Below are positions 22,790 through 31,703 of a DNA stretch of 64,000 bases, piece after piece. The translations under genes were made by a program, and so were the position numbers. Position 1 is the stretch's first letter; every line of letters begins with the position of its first letter. A model generated the notes under the pieces. The model saw only the letters and a program-made list of their open reading frames with translations, did no database searches and was not told where the DNA came from. The stretch comes from Alkaliphilus sp. B6464 (lineage in GTDB: Bacteria > Bacillota > Clostridia > Peptostreptococcales > Natronincolaceae): NCBI RefSeq assembly GCF_018141165.1, contig NZ_CP058557.1, forward strand, positions 1,984,001 to 2,048,000. Direction: 5' to 3'.

Positions 22790-24139
22790 ATGAGAAGATA
22801 TGCACTTCCTATTGCATTAGTAATAGCTTTAGTGGCTGTGTTAGGTTGGGGAGTATATCAGTATAATGAAAAAAATGATTATCATACATATTTAGATATA
22901 CATTTTCAAAGACAATTCTATGACTTAATAGGTCATGTAGAAAATGCTCAAGTAAATTTATCTAAAGCATTAGTATCTGCATCACACAAAGATATAGCAA
23001 AGTTTTTAAATGATACTGTACAACAGTCATATATGGCTCAAGAAAAATTAACACAGCTACCTTTTCACCATGGAGCTATTCGTGATACTGAAAAGTTTTT
23101 AAGCCAATTAGGGGACTACTCTACTGCTATGGCGAATAAAAACCTAGATGGCATTACTCTAAGCGATGAAGAATTAAATACAATGGTGCAGCTTCACGAT
23201 TATGCTAATTATTTATCGCAGCAATTAGTAGAACTCCAACAAAAAGTTGTAGCCGGTGGAGTAAACTTTGGAGATTTAAGAAGGGAAGGTAATAGAGATT
23301 TAAATCGTGTTGAAGATCAAATGAAGGACTTTAACTTAATTAATTTTGAGGAACGGATGCAGGAATATCCTGAGCTTATATATGATGGTCCCTTTTCTGA
23401 ACACTTAAAGGATGTAAAACCAAGATTAACAGGCAATGAAATAAGTGAAGAGGAAGCTGTTAATATAATAGCAAATGCCTTTGAAAACCATAGGCAGAAT
23501 AACATTAGAGTAACAGGCAAGGTCGAAAATCAGCCAATAGAAGGATATTATGTAAGTATAGCTAAAGAAAATACACCTAATGGGTATGAGGCTACTGCAG
23601 CCGTTAGTAAAATTGGTGGTAAAATAATATGGTATATGGATCCAATATTAAAGGGTAAAAGCAATATTGGTCGTGAGGAAGCTATACAAAAGGCGGAACA
23701 ATTTCTGAAGAAGATTGGGTATAATAATATGAAAGCAACATATTCAATAGCATATGAAGGTCAAATAGTTATTAACTTTGCTTACGAGCAAGACGAGATA
23801 TTAGTGTATAGCGATTTAGTTAAAGTCAAGGTGGCCTTAGATAATGGTAATATTATTGGACTTGAGGCCCAAGGATATTTAATAAACCACCATAAAAGAG
23901 AAATTGAAAAGCCAAAAATATCAGAGGAAGCAGCTAGAGAAAGATTATCTAGTGCTGTTACAGAGGAAAGTGTAAGACTAGCAATAATTCCCATAGCTGG
24001 AGGGAAGGAAGTATTAACCTATGAGTTTAAAGTAAAGTTTGGTGAAGATGATTACTTAGTCTATATTGATGCTAATACAGGAGACCAAAGGAAGATTCTA
24101 CTTATGGTAAATCAAAAGGATGGAACCCTTGTAATTTAA
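22790..24139 (+). CDS. ypeB: Germination protein YpeB
   Basis: 449 residues. One N-terminal membrane segment (about 5-25), a long helical extracellular region (30-200) and C-terminal PepSY-type repeats (segments such as E-A-V-N-I-I-A-N-A-F and E-A-I-Q-K-A-E-Q-F-L). YpeB is needed for stable incorporation of SleB into the spore, and each protein depends on the other. The gene order sleB-ypeB is conserved in spore formers. AGGAGGGA ribosome binding site. Terminator downstream. Confidence 0.95.
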   Translation: MRRYALPIALVIALVAVLGWGVYQYNEKNDYHTYLDIHFQRQFYDLIGHVENAQVNLSKALVSASHKDIAKFLNDTVQQSYMAQEKLTQLPFHHGAIRDTEKFLSQLGDYSTAMANKNLDGITLSDEELNTMVQLHDYANYLSQQLVELQQKVVAGGVNFGDLRREGNRDLNRVEDQMKDFNLINFEERMQEYPELIYDGPFSEHLKDVKPRLTGNEISEEEAVNIIANAFENHRQNNIRVTGKVENQPIEGYYVSIAKENTPNGYEATAAVSKIGGKIIWYMDPILKGKSNIGREEAIQKAEQFLKKIGYNNMKATYSIAYEGQIVINFAYEQDEILVYSDLVKVKVALDNGNIIGLEAQGYLINHHKREIEKPKISEEAARERLSSAVTEESVRLAIIPIAGGKEVLTYEFKVKFGEDDYLVYIDANTGDQRKILLMVNQKDGTLVI

Positions 24140-24156
24140 TAATTATATTATAATAG

Positions 24157-24200
24157 AACAGAAGGTACGCTAAAAACTTATTAGGCACCTTCTGTTTTAT
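24157..24200 (+). terminator. Terminator of the sleB-ypeB operon
   Basis: AACAGAAGGT/ACCTTCTGTT, 10-bp stem with a 20-base loop that can pair partly, then TTTATT. Confidence 0.75.
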
Positions 24201-24267
24201 TATTGGTACAGTTTTTAAAGTATTGAATAAAAATGTAATATATAGTATAAATAGGGGAGGAAAAACT

Positions 24268-24630
24268 ATGAGCCTTTTAGAAAAGCTTTCCAATACATTA
24301 TCTGAAACAGCAAAGTCATTAGGCAAAAAATCCTCAGAGTTTGTTGAAATTAGTAAGTTAAGTCTAGATGCACAAAGAAAACAGGATAAAATACAAGATA
24401 AATATGAACAAATAGGTAAATATGTATATAGTAAATTAAAAAGAGGTAGTTATATTACAAAGGAAGAGCTGGAACCTTGGATCAATGAAATTGATGCATT
24501 AGAAGGAGATATAGAAATACTAGAGAAGATGGCTCTAAATATTAGAAATATAAAGCACTGTACCTATTGTAATATAGAACTTGACGATGATGTAAATTAC
24601 TGCCCTTTATGTGGCAAATACCTTAATTAG
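24268..24630 (+). CDS. Coiled-coil protein with C-terminal zinc ribbon
   Basis: 120 residues. I chose the ATG at 24268 because GGGGAGG lies ahead; an upstream in-frame start would sit inside the preceding terminator region. Residues 1-90 are helical (S-E-T-A-K-S-L-G-K-K then Lys/Glu-rich coiled coil). The C-terminus has C-T-Y-C-N-I-E-L and C-P-L-C-G-K, a two-knuckle zinc ribbon 16 residues apart. Such proteins are common in clostridia and unassigned; ribbon-helix designs often bridge to RNA, DNA or proteins. Single gene by position. Confidence 0.7.
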   Translation: MSLLEKLSNTLSETAKSLGKKSSEFVEISKLSLDAQRKQDKIQDKYEQIGKYVYSKLKRGSYITKEELEPWINEIDALEGDIEILEKMALNIRNIKHCTYCNIELDDDVNYCPLCGKYLN

Positions 24631-24715
24631 TAATATATTTTGTGCTAATTATCACATACATTTATTGTTGTTATTATTATAATTAACTTATGATTAAATA
24701 GAAGGAGTGAATAAT

Positions 24716-25465
24716 ATGACATCACGTATGATTATTGAAATTAATGAGGAGAGATGTGTTGGATGTGGCCTATGTACATCTAATTGTGCCGAAGGGGCAA
24801 TAAAAGTAATTGATGGTAAAGCAAAGCTAATTAGTGATAGCTATTGTGATGGACTAGGTAAATGTTTACCACATTGTCCAATGGATGCTTTAAAATTAGT
24901 AGAAAGAGAAGCAAAGGCATTTGCACATGACAAGATTGAATCTCAGAGCCAAGACGAACATAATAAACAAAGCATTAGTTTGCAAGGTCAAGGTTCAATG
25001 GGTGGAGGGTGCCCTGGTAGCAGAATGCTAAAATTTGATGAGCCAATATTAGAAAAAAAGAGAGGAAAGGTTGATAGTGGAGATATTGAGATAAGTATAA
25101 AGCCACAGCTAAGACAATGGCCAGTTCAATTAAAATTAGTTTCTCCTAATGCACCATATTTTGAAGATGCGGATTTGCTTGTTACTGCAGACTGCGTTCC
25201 ATTTGCTTACCCAAACTATCATTTAGATTTATTAAAGGGAAAGGCTGTTGTTGTTGGCTGTCCTAAACTAGACGATATTCAATACTATACTGAGAAACTA
25301 ACAGAGATTATTGCTAGCAATTCAATAAAATCAGTTACAGTTGCATTTATGGAAGTTCCTTGCTGTCAAGGTATAGTAAGAGCTATAGATATTGCATTAA
25401 GTAATGCTAATAAGAATATACCGGTGAATAAACTGAAAATTGGTATACAAGGTCAGATATTATAG
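24716..25465 (+). CDS. 2[4Fe-4S] ferredoxin-type protein with C-terminal extension
   Basis: 249 residues. First cluster motif C-V-G-C-G-L-C-T-S-N-C (about 14-24) and second C-D-G-L-G-K-C-L-P-H-C-P (about 43-54; wider first spacing) bind two cubanes. A middle linker of about 55 residues rich in Gln/Ser has G-G-G-C-P-G-S. The C-terminal 110 residues form an alpha/beta unit (D-L-L-V-T-A-D-C-V-P-F-A, V-V-G-C-P-K-L-D, V-P-C-C-Q-G) with further cysteines. It is an electron carrier or redox-sensing protein in the cytosol; partner unknown. I chose the ATG at 24716 (GAAGGAG ahead) over an upstream GTG inside the ribosome binding site. Confidence 0.8.
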   Translation: MTSRMIIEINEERCVGCGLCTSNCAEGAIKVIDGKAKLISDSYCDGLGKCLPHCPMDALKLVEREAKAFAHDKIESQSQDEHNKQSISLQGQGSMGGGCPGSRMLKFDEPILEKKRGKVDSGDIEISIKPQLRQWPVQLKLVSPNAPYFEDADLLVTADCVPFAYPNYHLDLLKGKAVVVGCPKLDDIQYYTEKLTEIIASNSIKSVTVAFMEVPCCQGIVRAIDIALSNANKNIPVNKLKIGIQGQIL

Positions 25466-25476
25466 AAAAAAGTGTA

Positions 25477-25516
25477 AAAATGGATGGTAAGTTTATTAAA
25501 CCTATCATCCGTTTTA
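25477..25516 (+). terminator. Terminator of the ferredoxin-type gene
   Basis: Long imperfect stem AAATGGATGGTAAGTTT with AAACCTATCATCCGTTT (two wobble pairs, one mismatch) and T-rich end. Confidence 0.75.
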
Positions 25517-25648
25517 TTTATTATTGAGAGTTTTTAAGAAAGTCGGAGAGTTGGCTAAAATACATATAGATAAGCTATATATTAAAGGTAAATAAAAATA
25601 TTATTAGCAAAGATTAAAAAATCAAGCTAATGTATATAATATTTTAAT

Positions 25649-25688
25649 AAAAAGATGGTTAAAAATCGTGGTGCTACCCATCTTTTTT
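25649..25688. terminator. Hairpin upstream of murI; T-box-like sequence on the minus strand
   Basis: AAAAAGATGG (25649-25658) pairs with CCATCTTTTT (25678-25687), so it is terminator-shaped in both directions. Read on the minus strand the loop reads GGGTAGCACCACG, close to the T-box core GGGTGGNACCGCG. No T-box stem I and no minus-strand target gene exist here. On the plus strand it would end any read-through before murI. Confidence 0.55.
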
Positions 25689-25750
25689 GTTATAATATAA
25701 TGATAATACAATATTATTATAGTATATAATAAAAGGTTGGTGGTTGTATA

Positions 25751-26581
25751 ATGAAAGAAGGGTTATCGAATCTACCTATTGGGGTTTTCGATTCTGGAGT
25801 AGGTGGTATTAGTGTTTTAGCAGATTTGGTACACCAACTGCCAGATGAAGAATATATTTATTTTGGAGATTCTGGTAATGCCCCCTATGGCGTTAAAAGT
25901 AAAGAAGAGATAAAAGAATTATCCTTTAATGTGGTAGACTACTTGTTAAACTTTAAAATAAAAGCTTTAGTAGTTGCGTGTAATACGGCTACTAGTGTGG
26001 CAATCGAAGAATTAAGAAGTAATTTAGATATTCCTGTTATTGGGATGGAGCCTGCTTTAAAACCTGCAATTGAATTAAATAGGTATGGTAAAATAGTGGT
26101 AATGGCGACTCCTGTAACACTTAGGGAAAAAAAGTTTAATGATTTAATAGAAAAGTTTAAGCATACTACGAATGTTGTTAAAATGCCTTGTCCAGGCCTA
26201 GTAGAAATAATTGAACAAGAAGGTAAGTATGCTAGTGAAATAGAAGAATATATTAAAAAAGTTTTTTTACCCTATAACTTAGATGAAATAGGGGCAATAG
26301 TTTTAGGCTGTACCCATTATGTATTTATTAAAGATATAATTGCGAATATAGTTGGTGAAAATATATCTATAGTAGATGGCAATCTTGGTACAGCTAGGCA
26401 TGTTAAGCACTTATTAGAGAACAATGGAACTCTAACACCAATTAGTGAAGAAAATTGTAAAGTCACTAAAATTAAAGTAATAAATTCAAGTAATGATATT
26501 AAAATGGTTTCTCTTAGTAAAAAATTAATAGAGGAAAGATTAAAAGATTTAGAATGGTGTGGGACTATTAAATACATTTAA
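25751..26581 (+). CDS. murI: Glutamate racemase
   Basis: 276 residues, full length. It interconverts L- and D-glutamate for peptidoglycan. Catalytic pair Cys77 (V-V-A-C-N-T-A) and Cys187 (L-G-C-T-H-Y); Asp14 in G-V-F-D-S-G-V-G-G; Y-F-G-D-S-G-N-A-P-Y-G is also diagnostic. ATG start with a G-rich AAGGTTGGTGG site. The next small gene starts 14 bases after its stop, so the two are co-transcribed. Confidence 0.96.
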   Translation: MKEGLSNLPIGVFDSGVGGISVLADLVHQLPDEEYIYFGDSGNAPYGVKSKEEIKELSFNVVDYLLNFKIKALVVACNTATSVAIEELRSNLDIPVIGMEPALKPAIELNRYGKIVVMATPVTLREKKFNDLIEKFKHTTNVVKMPCPGLVEIIEQEGKYASEIEEYIKKVFLPYNLDEIGAIVLGCTHYVFIKDIIANIVGENISIVDGNLGTARHVKHLLENNGTLTPISEENCKVTKIKVINSSNDIKMVSLSKKLIEERLKDLEWCGTIKYI

Positions 26582-26595
26582 GGAGGAATAAGGCG

Positions 26596-26991
26596 ATGGA
26601 ATCTGTAAAGTTATCGCTTTACGAAAAAGACAAAGAAACAGGAATATTAGAAAATTTATTGGGGAGTTACTTAATAGAAGAATATATGGAGCTTATAGAT
26701 AAAGCCTATGCAGTTAAAGATGAAACATTAAAAGTACATCTATATTTAACTGTAGAGGGGGATATAGAGGACTCGGAATATGAGGCTATATTTGATAATT
26801 ACGATGGCGATGCATTTAACGACATACAAGTATCAATAGAGGAAGTAGAAGATAGCTACAATCCAACTTGGTTATTCATTTTTGATTTTATTAACTCGCC
26901 TGGTGAAATGGAGAATAAAATTACAGAAATTTTATCTATACATAATAGTGAATTAATAAAGGTATTTGAAAAAATTCGAACTATAGAGTAA
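26596..26991 (+). CDS. Conserved clostridial protein of unknown function, murI-linked
   Basis: 131 residues, acidic, soluble, no cysteines. It begins M-E-S-V-K-L-S-L-Y-E-K-D-K-E-T-G and includes Y-L-T-V-E-G-D-I-E-D-S-E-Y and W-L-F-I-F-D-F. The pattern reminds me of the uncharacterised DUF6762 family of clostridia, but I cannot verify this. AGGAGGAA ribosome binding site placed right after the murI stop. Function unknown. A hairpin shared with the convergent pepV gene follows. Confidence 0.6.
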   Translation: MESVKLSLYEKDKETGILENLLGSYLIEEYMELIDKAYAVKDETLKVHLYLTVEGDIEDSEYEAIFDNYDGDAFNDIQVSIEEVEDSYNPTWLFIFDFINSPGEMENKITEILSIHNSELIKVFEKIRTIE

Positions 26992-27003
26992 GATTAATAT
27001 AAA

Positions 27004-27040
27004 AATGTGCACTGCCTATAATTTAAGAGCAGTGCATATT
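27004..27040. terminator. Bidirectional terminator between murI operon and pepV
   Basis: ATGTGCACTGC pairs with GCAGTGCATAT around a 13-base loop, about 15 bases after one stop and 15 before the other. Confidence 0.75.
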
Positions 27041-27052
27041 TCTATTTATTAT

Positions 27053-28402
27053 TTAACTTGTGGCCTCATTACCTAATCTTTCAATAGCCATGGCATACAT
27101 AAGTACACTTTTTATTAAATCATCTAAATCTACATACTCATTGACTTCATGGGCAACTTTAGGTTTTCCAGGAAAAAGAGGCCCAAATGCAACGCAATTA
27201 TTTAAGGCCCTTGCATATGTTGCTCCTCCAGTTGATATAGGTGTACTATCTAAACCTGTAACCTCTTTAAAAATTTCACTTAATGTTTTAACTAAAGGAT
27301 GATCTATGGGAACATATAAAGACGGTAAACTATCTATAATTTCAAGATCGAGTCCATAACTAGATGCTTTGTTTTTAAGCAGAGTAATTACTTCTTTTTC
27401 ATCTTTAGTTACAGGGTAACGGATGTCTATAAAAAGCTCTTGTTTTTTATGATTTATAGAAACACTTCCCATATTAATCGTTATTTTACCAGATGCATCA
27501 TCTTCGAAAATGCCAAAAATTCTTTCTCCATGGCAATCTTCACCAATTTCCTTCGCCATAAAACTTACTAGAGAAGATGTAATATTTTCTTTGTGTAATA
27601 AAATAGCCATTCTTCCTATGGCATTGATACCTTGAAAAGCCTTAGCTGAGTGTGTAGATTTTCCTATAGTTTTAAAAAAGTTATTAGAGGATTCGAAGTT
27701 AAAATCTAATAAATTAGCTCTATCTTCTAATTGTTGGATATTAAGACCTTCATATGTACAACTATCTGGCACACTATTGAAAGATACACCACCTTTTAAT
27801 GTAAATGTACTTTTCTCAATGGAAGATAGTTTAATCTGTAAAAGTCCTTTTTCTGCATTTATTAAAGGATAGTCGGAATCTGGAGTAAAACCGCAGGAAG
27901 GTACTTCCTCTAATGTTAGATATCTTTTAATTCCTTCCCAACGAGTTTCTTCATTAGTTCCAAGGATTAAACGAATTCTTTTATTTAGTTTAACACCACT
28001 TTGCATAACTGCTTTCATAGCGTAAAGTGCGGCTAATAAAGGCCCTTTATCATCTACTGCACCTCTTCCATAGAGTCTGTTATTATGTATTTCTCCACTA
28101 AATGGCGGATAAGTCCAACTATCAGGGGTTACAACAGGAACAATATCTAGGTGTGCTAAAATACCTATTAAATCTTTACCCTCTCCCATTTCTATGTATC
28201 CATAATACCCGCCCCCATAAAAAGTTTTAAATCCTAACTCTTTAGCTAAGGATAATGTAAATTTAAGTGCATCATCTACTCCTTTTCCAAAAGGCATTCC
28301 ATCCTTAGGCGTATCTTCTACACTATTGATACTTACGAGTGCCTGTATAGATTTAATTAAATCATCCTTTAGACTATAAATAATATCTTCAAATTTTTTC
28401 AT
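27053..28402 (-). CDS. pepV: Dipeptidase PepV (M20 family)
   Basis: 449 residues. Metallopeptidase motifs: L-A-H-L-D-I-V-P (zinc His and Asp), G-R-G-A-V-D-D-K-G-P (bridging Asp), G-T-N-E-E-T (general base Glu) and P-D-S-D-Y-P-L-I; the lid domain lies at about 190-340; the last zinc His is in V-A-H-E-V-N-E. It cleaves unactivated dipeptides in the cytosol using two zinc ions. AAAGGAG ribosome binding site on the minus strand. Monocistronic, convergent with the murI operon. Confidence 0.95.
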   Translation of the reverse strand: MKKFEDIIYSLKDDLIKSIQALVSINSVEDTPKDGMPFGKGVDDALKFTLSLAKELGFKTFYGGGYYGYIEMGEGKDLIGILAHLDIVPVVTPDSWTYPPFSGEIHNNRLYGRGAVDDKGPLLAALYAMKAVMQSGVKLNKRIRLILGTNEETRWEGIKRYLTLEEVPSCGFTPDSDYPLINAEKGLLQIKLSSIEKSTFTLKGGVSFNSVPDSCTYEGLNIQQLEDRANLLDFNFESSNNFFKTIGKSTHSAKAFQGINAIGRMAILLHKENITSSLVSFMAKEIGEDCHGERIFGIFEDDASGKITINMGSVSINHKKQELFIDIRYPVTKDEKEVITLLKNKASSYGLDLEIIDSLPSLYVPIDHPLVKTLSEIFKEVTGLDSTPISTGGATYARALNNCVAFGPLFPGKPKVAHEVNEYVDLDDLIKSVLMYAMAIERLGNEATS

Positions 28403-28532
28403 GTATTTCTCCTTTTATAAAGTGTTATATATTTTTATACTATATATTATAAAGATATCTGCTATCTTTATACCCATTGTATAAAGTCTAGAGGTTTGCT
28501 ACCATAGTCATTATAAATATTGTACACAATAG

Positions 28533-28561
28533 TTGCAGTTAAAACAAACAAATAATACAAT
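28533..28561 (+). promoter_or_regulatory. Sigma-A promoter of the ABC-F gene
   Basis: TTGCAG (28533-28538), 17 bases, TACAAT (28556-28561), 39 bases ahead of the ATG. Confidence 0.55.
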
Positions 28562-28599
28562 ATAGATATAGAATATATAAATACAGTAAGGAGACTTAT

Positions 28600-30519
28600 A
28601 TGAACTTAATAACGGTGGAAAACATTAGTAAAAGCTATGTTGATAAAAAACTTTTTGAAAGTATTACATTTGGAATACATGAGGGACAAAGAATAGGCCT
28701 TATAGGAGTAAATGGAACAGGTAAATCTACACTCCTAAAAGTAATAGCTGGAATAATAGAGCCAGATAGTGGTAAAAGAACGGTGGCTGGTCAGACAGCT
28801 ATTGAATATTTACCACAGAACCCAGATTTTGAAATAGGATCTACAGTGCTAGAGCAGGTTTTTAATAGTGCAAACCCATTGCTTCAACTAGTATACCAAT
28901 ATGAAAAAACTTTAAAGGAATTAAACGATAATCCAGAAGATAAAAATTTACAACAAAAACTTGCAGGACTAAGTCAACAGATGGATAGCAAAGGAGCATG
29001 GGATCTAGAATCAAGTGCTAAGGGAATTTTAATAAAGCTAGGCATTAATAATTTTACTATGGCCGTAGAAAATCTATCTGGCGGACAAAGAAAAAGAGTA
29101 GCACTAGCTAGGGCACTAATTCAGCCATCAGATCTTCTAATACTAGATGAGCCAACAAACCATATTGATAACGATACCGTGGAATGGCTAGAGGAGTATT
29201 TATCTAAGTGGAAAGGTGCTCTGCTTTTAATAACTCATGATCGTTATTTCTTAAATCGTGTTGTTAACAATATTTTAGAGCTGGACGAAGGAAAACTTTA
29301 TAGCTATGAAGGTAACTACGAGCAATTTTTAGAAAAAAAGGCAGAGCGAGAAGAGAACTACTTAGCTCTTCAAAGAAAACATGCTTCTTTATTTAGAAAG
29401 GAATTAGCTTGGATAAAGCGTGGAGCTAAAGCAAGAACAACTAAGCAAAAAGCGAGAATAGATAGATTTGAAGAATTACAAAACAAGAGCTTTAAAACCT
29501 CTGAAGATAAAGTTGATATTACACTTGGAGCGAGTAGATTAGGCAAGAAGGTTTTAGAACTAAAAGATATAAGCAAGAGCTATGGTAAGACAAGTATTGT
29601 TAAAGATTTCAACTATGTTTTTAAACCAGGAGATCGGATTGGTATAATAGGTAAAAATGGATTTGGAAAATCTACTCTATTAAATATTATAGCTGGTAAA
29701 ACACTTCAAGATAGTGGAGAAATAGATGTAGGACAAACCGTAAAAATGGCTTATTACGATCAGGAAAGTGAAGAGCTGGACACTAACATGAGGGTAATAG
29801 ACTATATAAAAGAGGTTGGAGAATTTATACAAACTGAAGATGGAAGTAAAATTAGTGCTTCTCAGATGCTAGAGAGATTTTTATTTTTACCAAATGCCCA
29901 GTGGGCACCTATTGGTAAGTTATCTGGTGGAGAGAGAAGGCGTCTTTATTTACTAAGAAAATTAGTAGGAGAGCCCAATGTCTTATTACTAGATGAACCT
30001 ACCAATGATTTAGACATACAAACATTAACAATACTAGAAGACTATCTAGATCATTTTCAAGGAACTGTAATAATAGTTTCTCATGATAGGTACTTTTTAG
30101 ATAGAACTGTGGAGCAATTATTTGTATTTGAAGGAAATGGTCAAATAAGAGAGTATACAGGCAACTATTCAGATTATATGAGAAATAGGAAACTGAATAT
30201 AGAATTAGAAAATAAAGAAAAATTAAGTCATGAAAAGAGGGAACAGATAGAAATTAAAAATATAAATACAAGGCCTGTAAAATTGTCCTATAAAGATCAG
30301 AGAGAATACGATGAAATAGAAGGAATTATAGCAAATCTTGAGAATAAGCTGGAGAATGTTGCTAGCAAAATTGATGGAGCTTCTAATGATTTCGTACTAC
30401 TTCAGGAATATTTAGAGGAGCAGAAGACATTAGAACAGCAGTTAGAATTAAAGATGGAAAGATGGATGGAATTACTAGAGCTAGTAGAACAAATTGAAAA
30501 AAACAAAGAAGAAAAATAG
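28600..30519 (+). CDS. ABC-F family translation factor (Uup/YfmR-like)
   Basis: 639 residues, no membrane segments. Two ABC domains in tandem: Walker A G-V-N-G-T-G-K-S and G-K-N-G-F-G-K-S; signatures L-S-G-G-Q-R-K-R and L-S-G-G-E-R-R-R; Walker B L-L-I-L-D-E-P-T-N-H and V-L-L-L-D-E-P-T-N-D. The P-site-tRNA-interaction linker (about 240-300) is Lys/Arg-rich, and a C-terminal coiled coil (560-639) is the Uup/YfmR-type CTD. ABC-F proteins act on the ribosome to relieve stalls; some give antibiotic protection, but the linker length here fits a housekeeping type. ATG with AAGGAG ahead. Confidence 0.92.
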   Translation: MNLITVENISKSYVDKKLFESITFGIHEGQRIGLIGVNGTGKSTLLKVIAGIIEPDSGKRTVAGQTAIEYLPQNPDFEIGSTVLEQVFNSANPLLQLVYQYEKTLKELNDNPEDKNLQQKLAGLSQQMDSKGAWDLESSAKGILIKLGINNFTMAVENLSGGQRKRVALARALIQPSDLLILDEPTNHIDNDTVEWLEEYLSKWKGALLLITHDRYFLNRVVNNILELDEGKLYSYEGNYEQFLEKKAEREENYLALQRKHASLFRKELAWIKRGAKARTTKQKARIDRFEELQNKSFKTSEDKVDITLGASRLGKKVLELKDISKSYGKTSIVKDFNYVFKPGDRIGIIGKNGFGKSTLLNIIAGKTLQDSGEIDVGQTVKMAYYDQESEELDTNMRVIDYIKEVGEFIQTEDGSKISASQMLERFLFLPNAQWAPIGKLSGGERRRLYLLRKLVGEPNVLLLDEPTNDLDIQTLTILEDYLDHFQGTVIIVSHDRYFLDRTVEQLFVFEGNGQIREYTGNYSDYMRNRKLNIELENKEKLSHEKREQIEIKNINTRPVKLSYKDQREYDEIEGIIANLENKLENVASKIDGASNDFVLLQEYLEEQKTLEQQLELKMERWMELLELVEQIEKNKEEK

Positions 30520-30637
30520 GTTACAATTACTAGAACCACAATTTTACTACATGCATATATCACTATGGTTTTAATATGAGTGTTGACCAAGCAGGATAGC
30601 AAAGATTTATAAGAGATATAAAATAACCTTCTTTTTC

Positions 30638-30681
30638 AATCATACAGTATATTCTATTTGCATAAATACTATTGTATGATT
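30638..30681. repeat. Imperfect inverted repeat before the deacetylase gene
   Basis: AATCATACA (30638-30646) and TGTATGATT (30673-30681), with partly pairing sequence between (GTAT/ATAC). The right arm touches the ribosome binding site, so it could mask it or serve as an operator. Confidence 0.45.
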
Positions 30682-30698
30682 TAAAGGAGGAGAGAAAA

Positions 30699-31460
30699 TT
30701 GAAGAAAAGGCTGAAACCAATATTTATTGTTTTTATTTCTATTTTTCTTATAATAATAGGAATTATTAGTTGGATAGGAATAAAAAATAGTAGGTTTTCA
30801 AAACATAATTTTGTATTTATGGATATTAGGGGCAGCTACACACAGGTGATTACAGAAGGAACGCGAGAAGAAAAGGTTATAGCTTTAACATTTGATGATG
30901 GCCCTCATCCTGAATTTACACCGCAAATATTAGATTTATTAAAAGAATACGAAGCTAAAGCTACCTTTTTTATATTAGGAAAACAAGCAAAGTTGTATCC
31001 GGACTTAGTAAAAAGAGAGGTAGAAGAGGGACATGAACTTGGAAATCACACTTTTTCCCATATAGATGTAAAAAAAGCTTCTAAAGAAAAGATAAGAGAA
31101 GAATTTCAAAAAACTCAAGATACAATTTATTTAATTACAGGAATTAAGCCTAAAGTATTTCGTCCCCCATATGGATTTTATAACGAGAAAACTATAGATG
31201 TGGCTAATGAAAATGGGTGTAAAATTATATTATGGTCTCGCAATCAAGACTCAAAGGATTGGAGCAGTCCTGGTGTAGATAAAATTGTTAATACTGTAAT
31301 TACCAAAACTGAAAATGGAGATATTATATTGTTACATGATTATATAGAAGGTAATAGTCACACCGTGGATGCATTAAAAGTAATTTTGCCTCATTTAAAG
31401 AATAAAGGATATAGATTTGTAACTGTATCTGAGTTATTAGATTTATCTTCAACTTATTAA
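30699..31460 (+). CDS. Membrane-anchored polysaccharide deacetylase (NodB domain)
   Basis: 253 residues. I chose the TTG at 30699 because AAAGGAGGAG lies just ahead; an earlier in-frame TTG at 30672 lies before that site. K-K-R then a 20-residue hydrophobic segment anchors it outside the membrane. NodB motifs: T-F-D-D-G-P (motif 1), H-T-F-S-H (motif 2, metal His), R-P-P-Y-G (motif 3) and I-L-L-H-D (motif 5). Likely substrate is peptidoglycan N-acetylglucosamine or N-acetylmuramic acid (PgdA/PdaA/PdaB-like); PdaA-type enzymes form cortex muramic lactam, which would suit the sporulation setting, but the sequence does not decide it. Confidence 0.9.
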   Translation: MKKRLKPIFIVFISIFLIIIGIISWIGIKNSRFSKHNFVFMDIRGSYTQVITEGTREEKVIALTFDDGPHPEFTPQILDLLKEYEAKATFFILGKQAKLYPDLVKREVEEGHELGNHTFSHIDVKKASKEKIREEFQKTQDTIYLITGIKPKVFRPPYGFYNEKTIDVANENGCKIILWSRNQDSKDWSSPGVDKIVNTVITKTENGDIILLHDYIEGNSHTVDALKVILPHLKNKGYRFVTVSELLDLSSTY

Positions 31461-31502
31461 AGAGTATAAAGAGATCTAGATTTATTGCATGATACTGTAA
31501 AT

Positions 31503-31531
31503 AAAAAGAATAGGTTAACCTATTCTTTTTT
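31503..31531 (+). terminator. Deacetylase gene terminator
   Basis: Near-perfect palindrome AAAAAGAATAGG-TTAA-CCTATTCTTTTT followed by T. Confidence 0.85.
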
Positions 31532-31703
31532 GCTTATATAGTTAAAAATCTGCTTCATTTAAATAAATAGCATTTAGCTTTAGTTATAAAAATATAAAAT
31601 GCATACAGTAACCTAATTTAAAATGTTAGTTTTAATTAATTCATATTGTTTCTATCTTATAAATATATTTAAGTAGAACATTTCGTTATGAAGGAGAAAA
31701 CTT

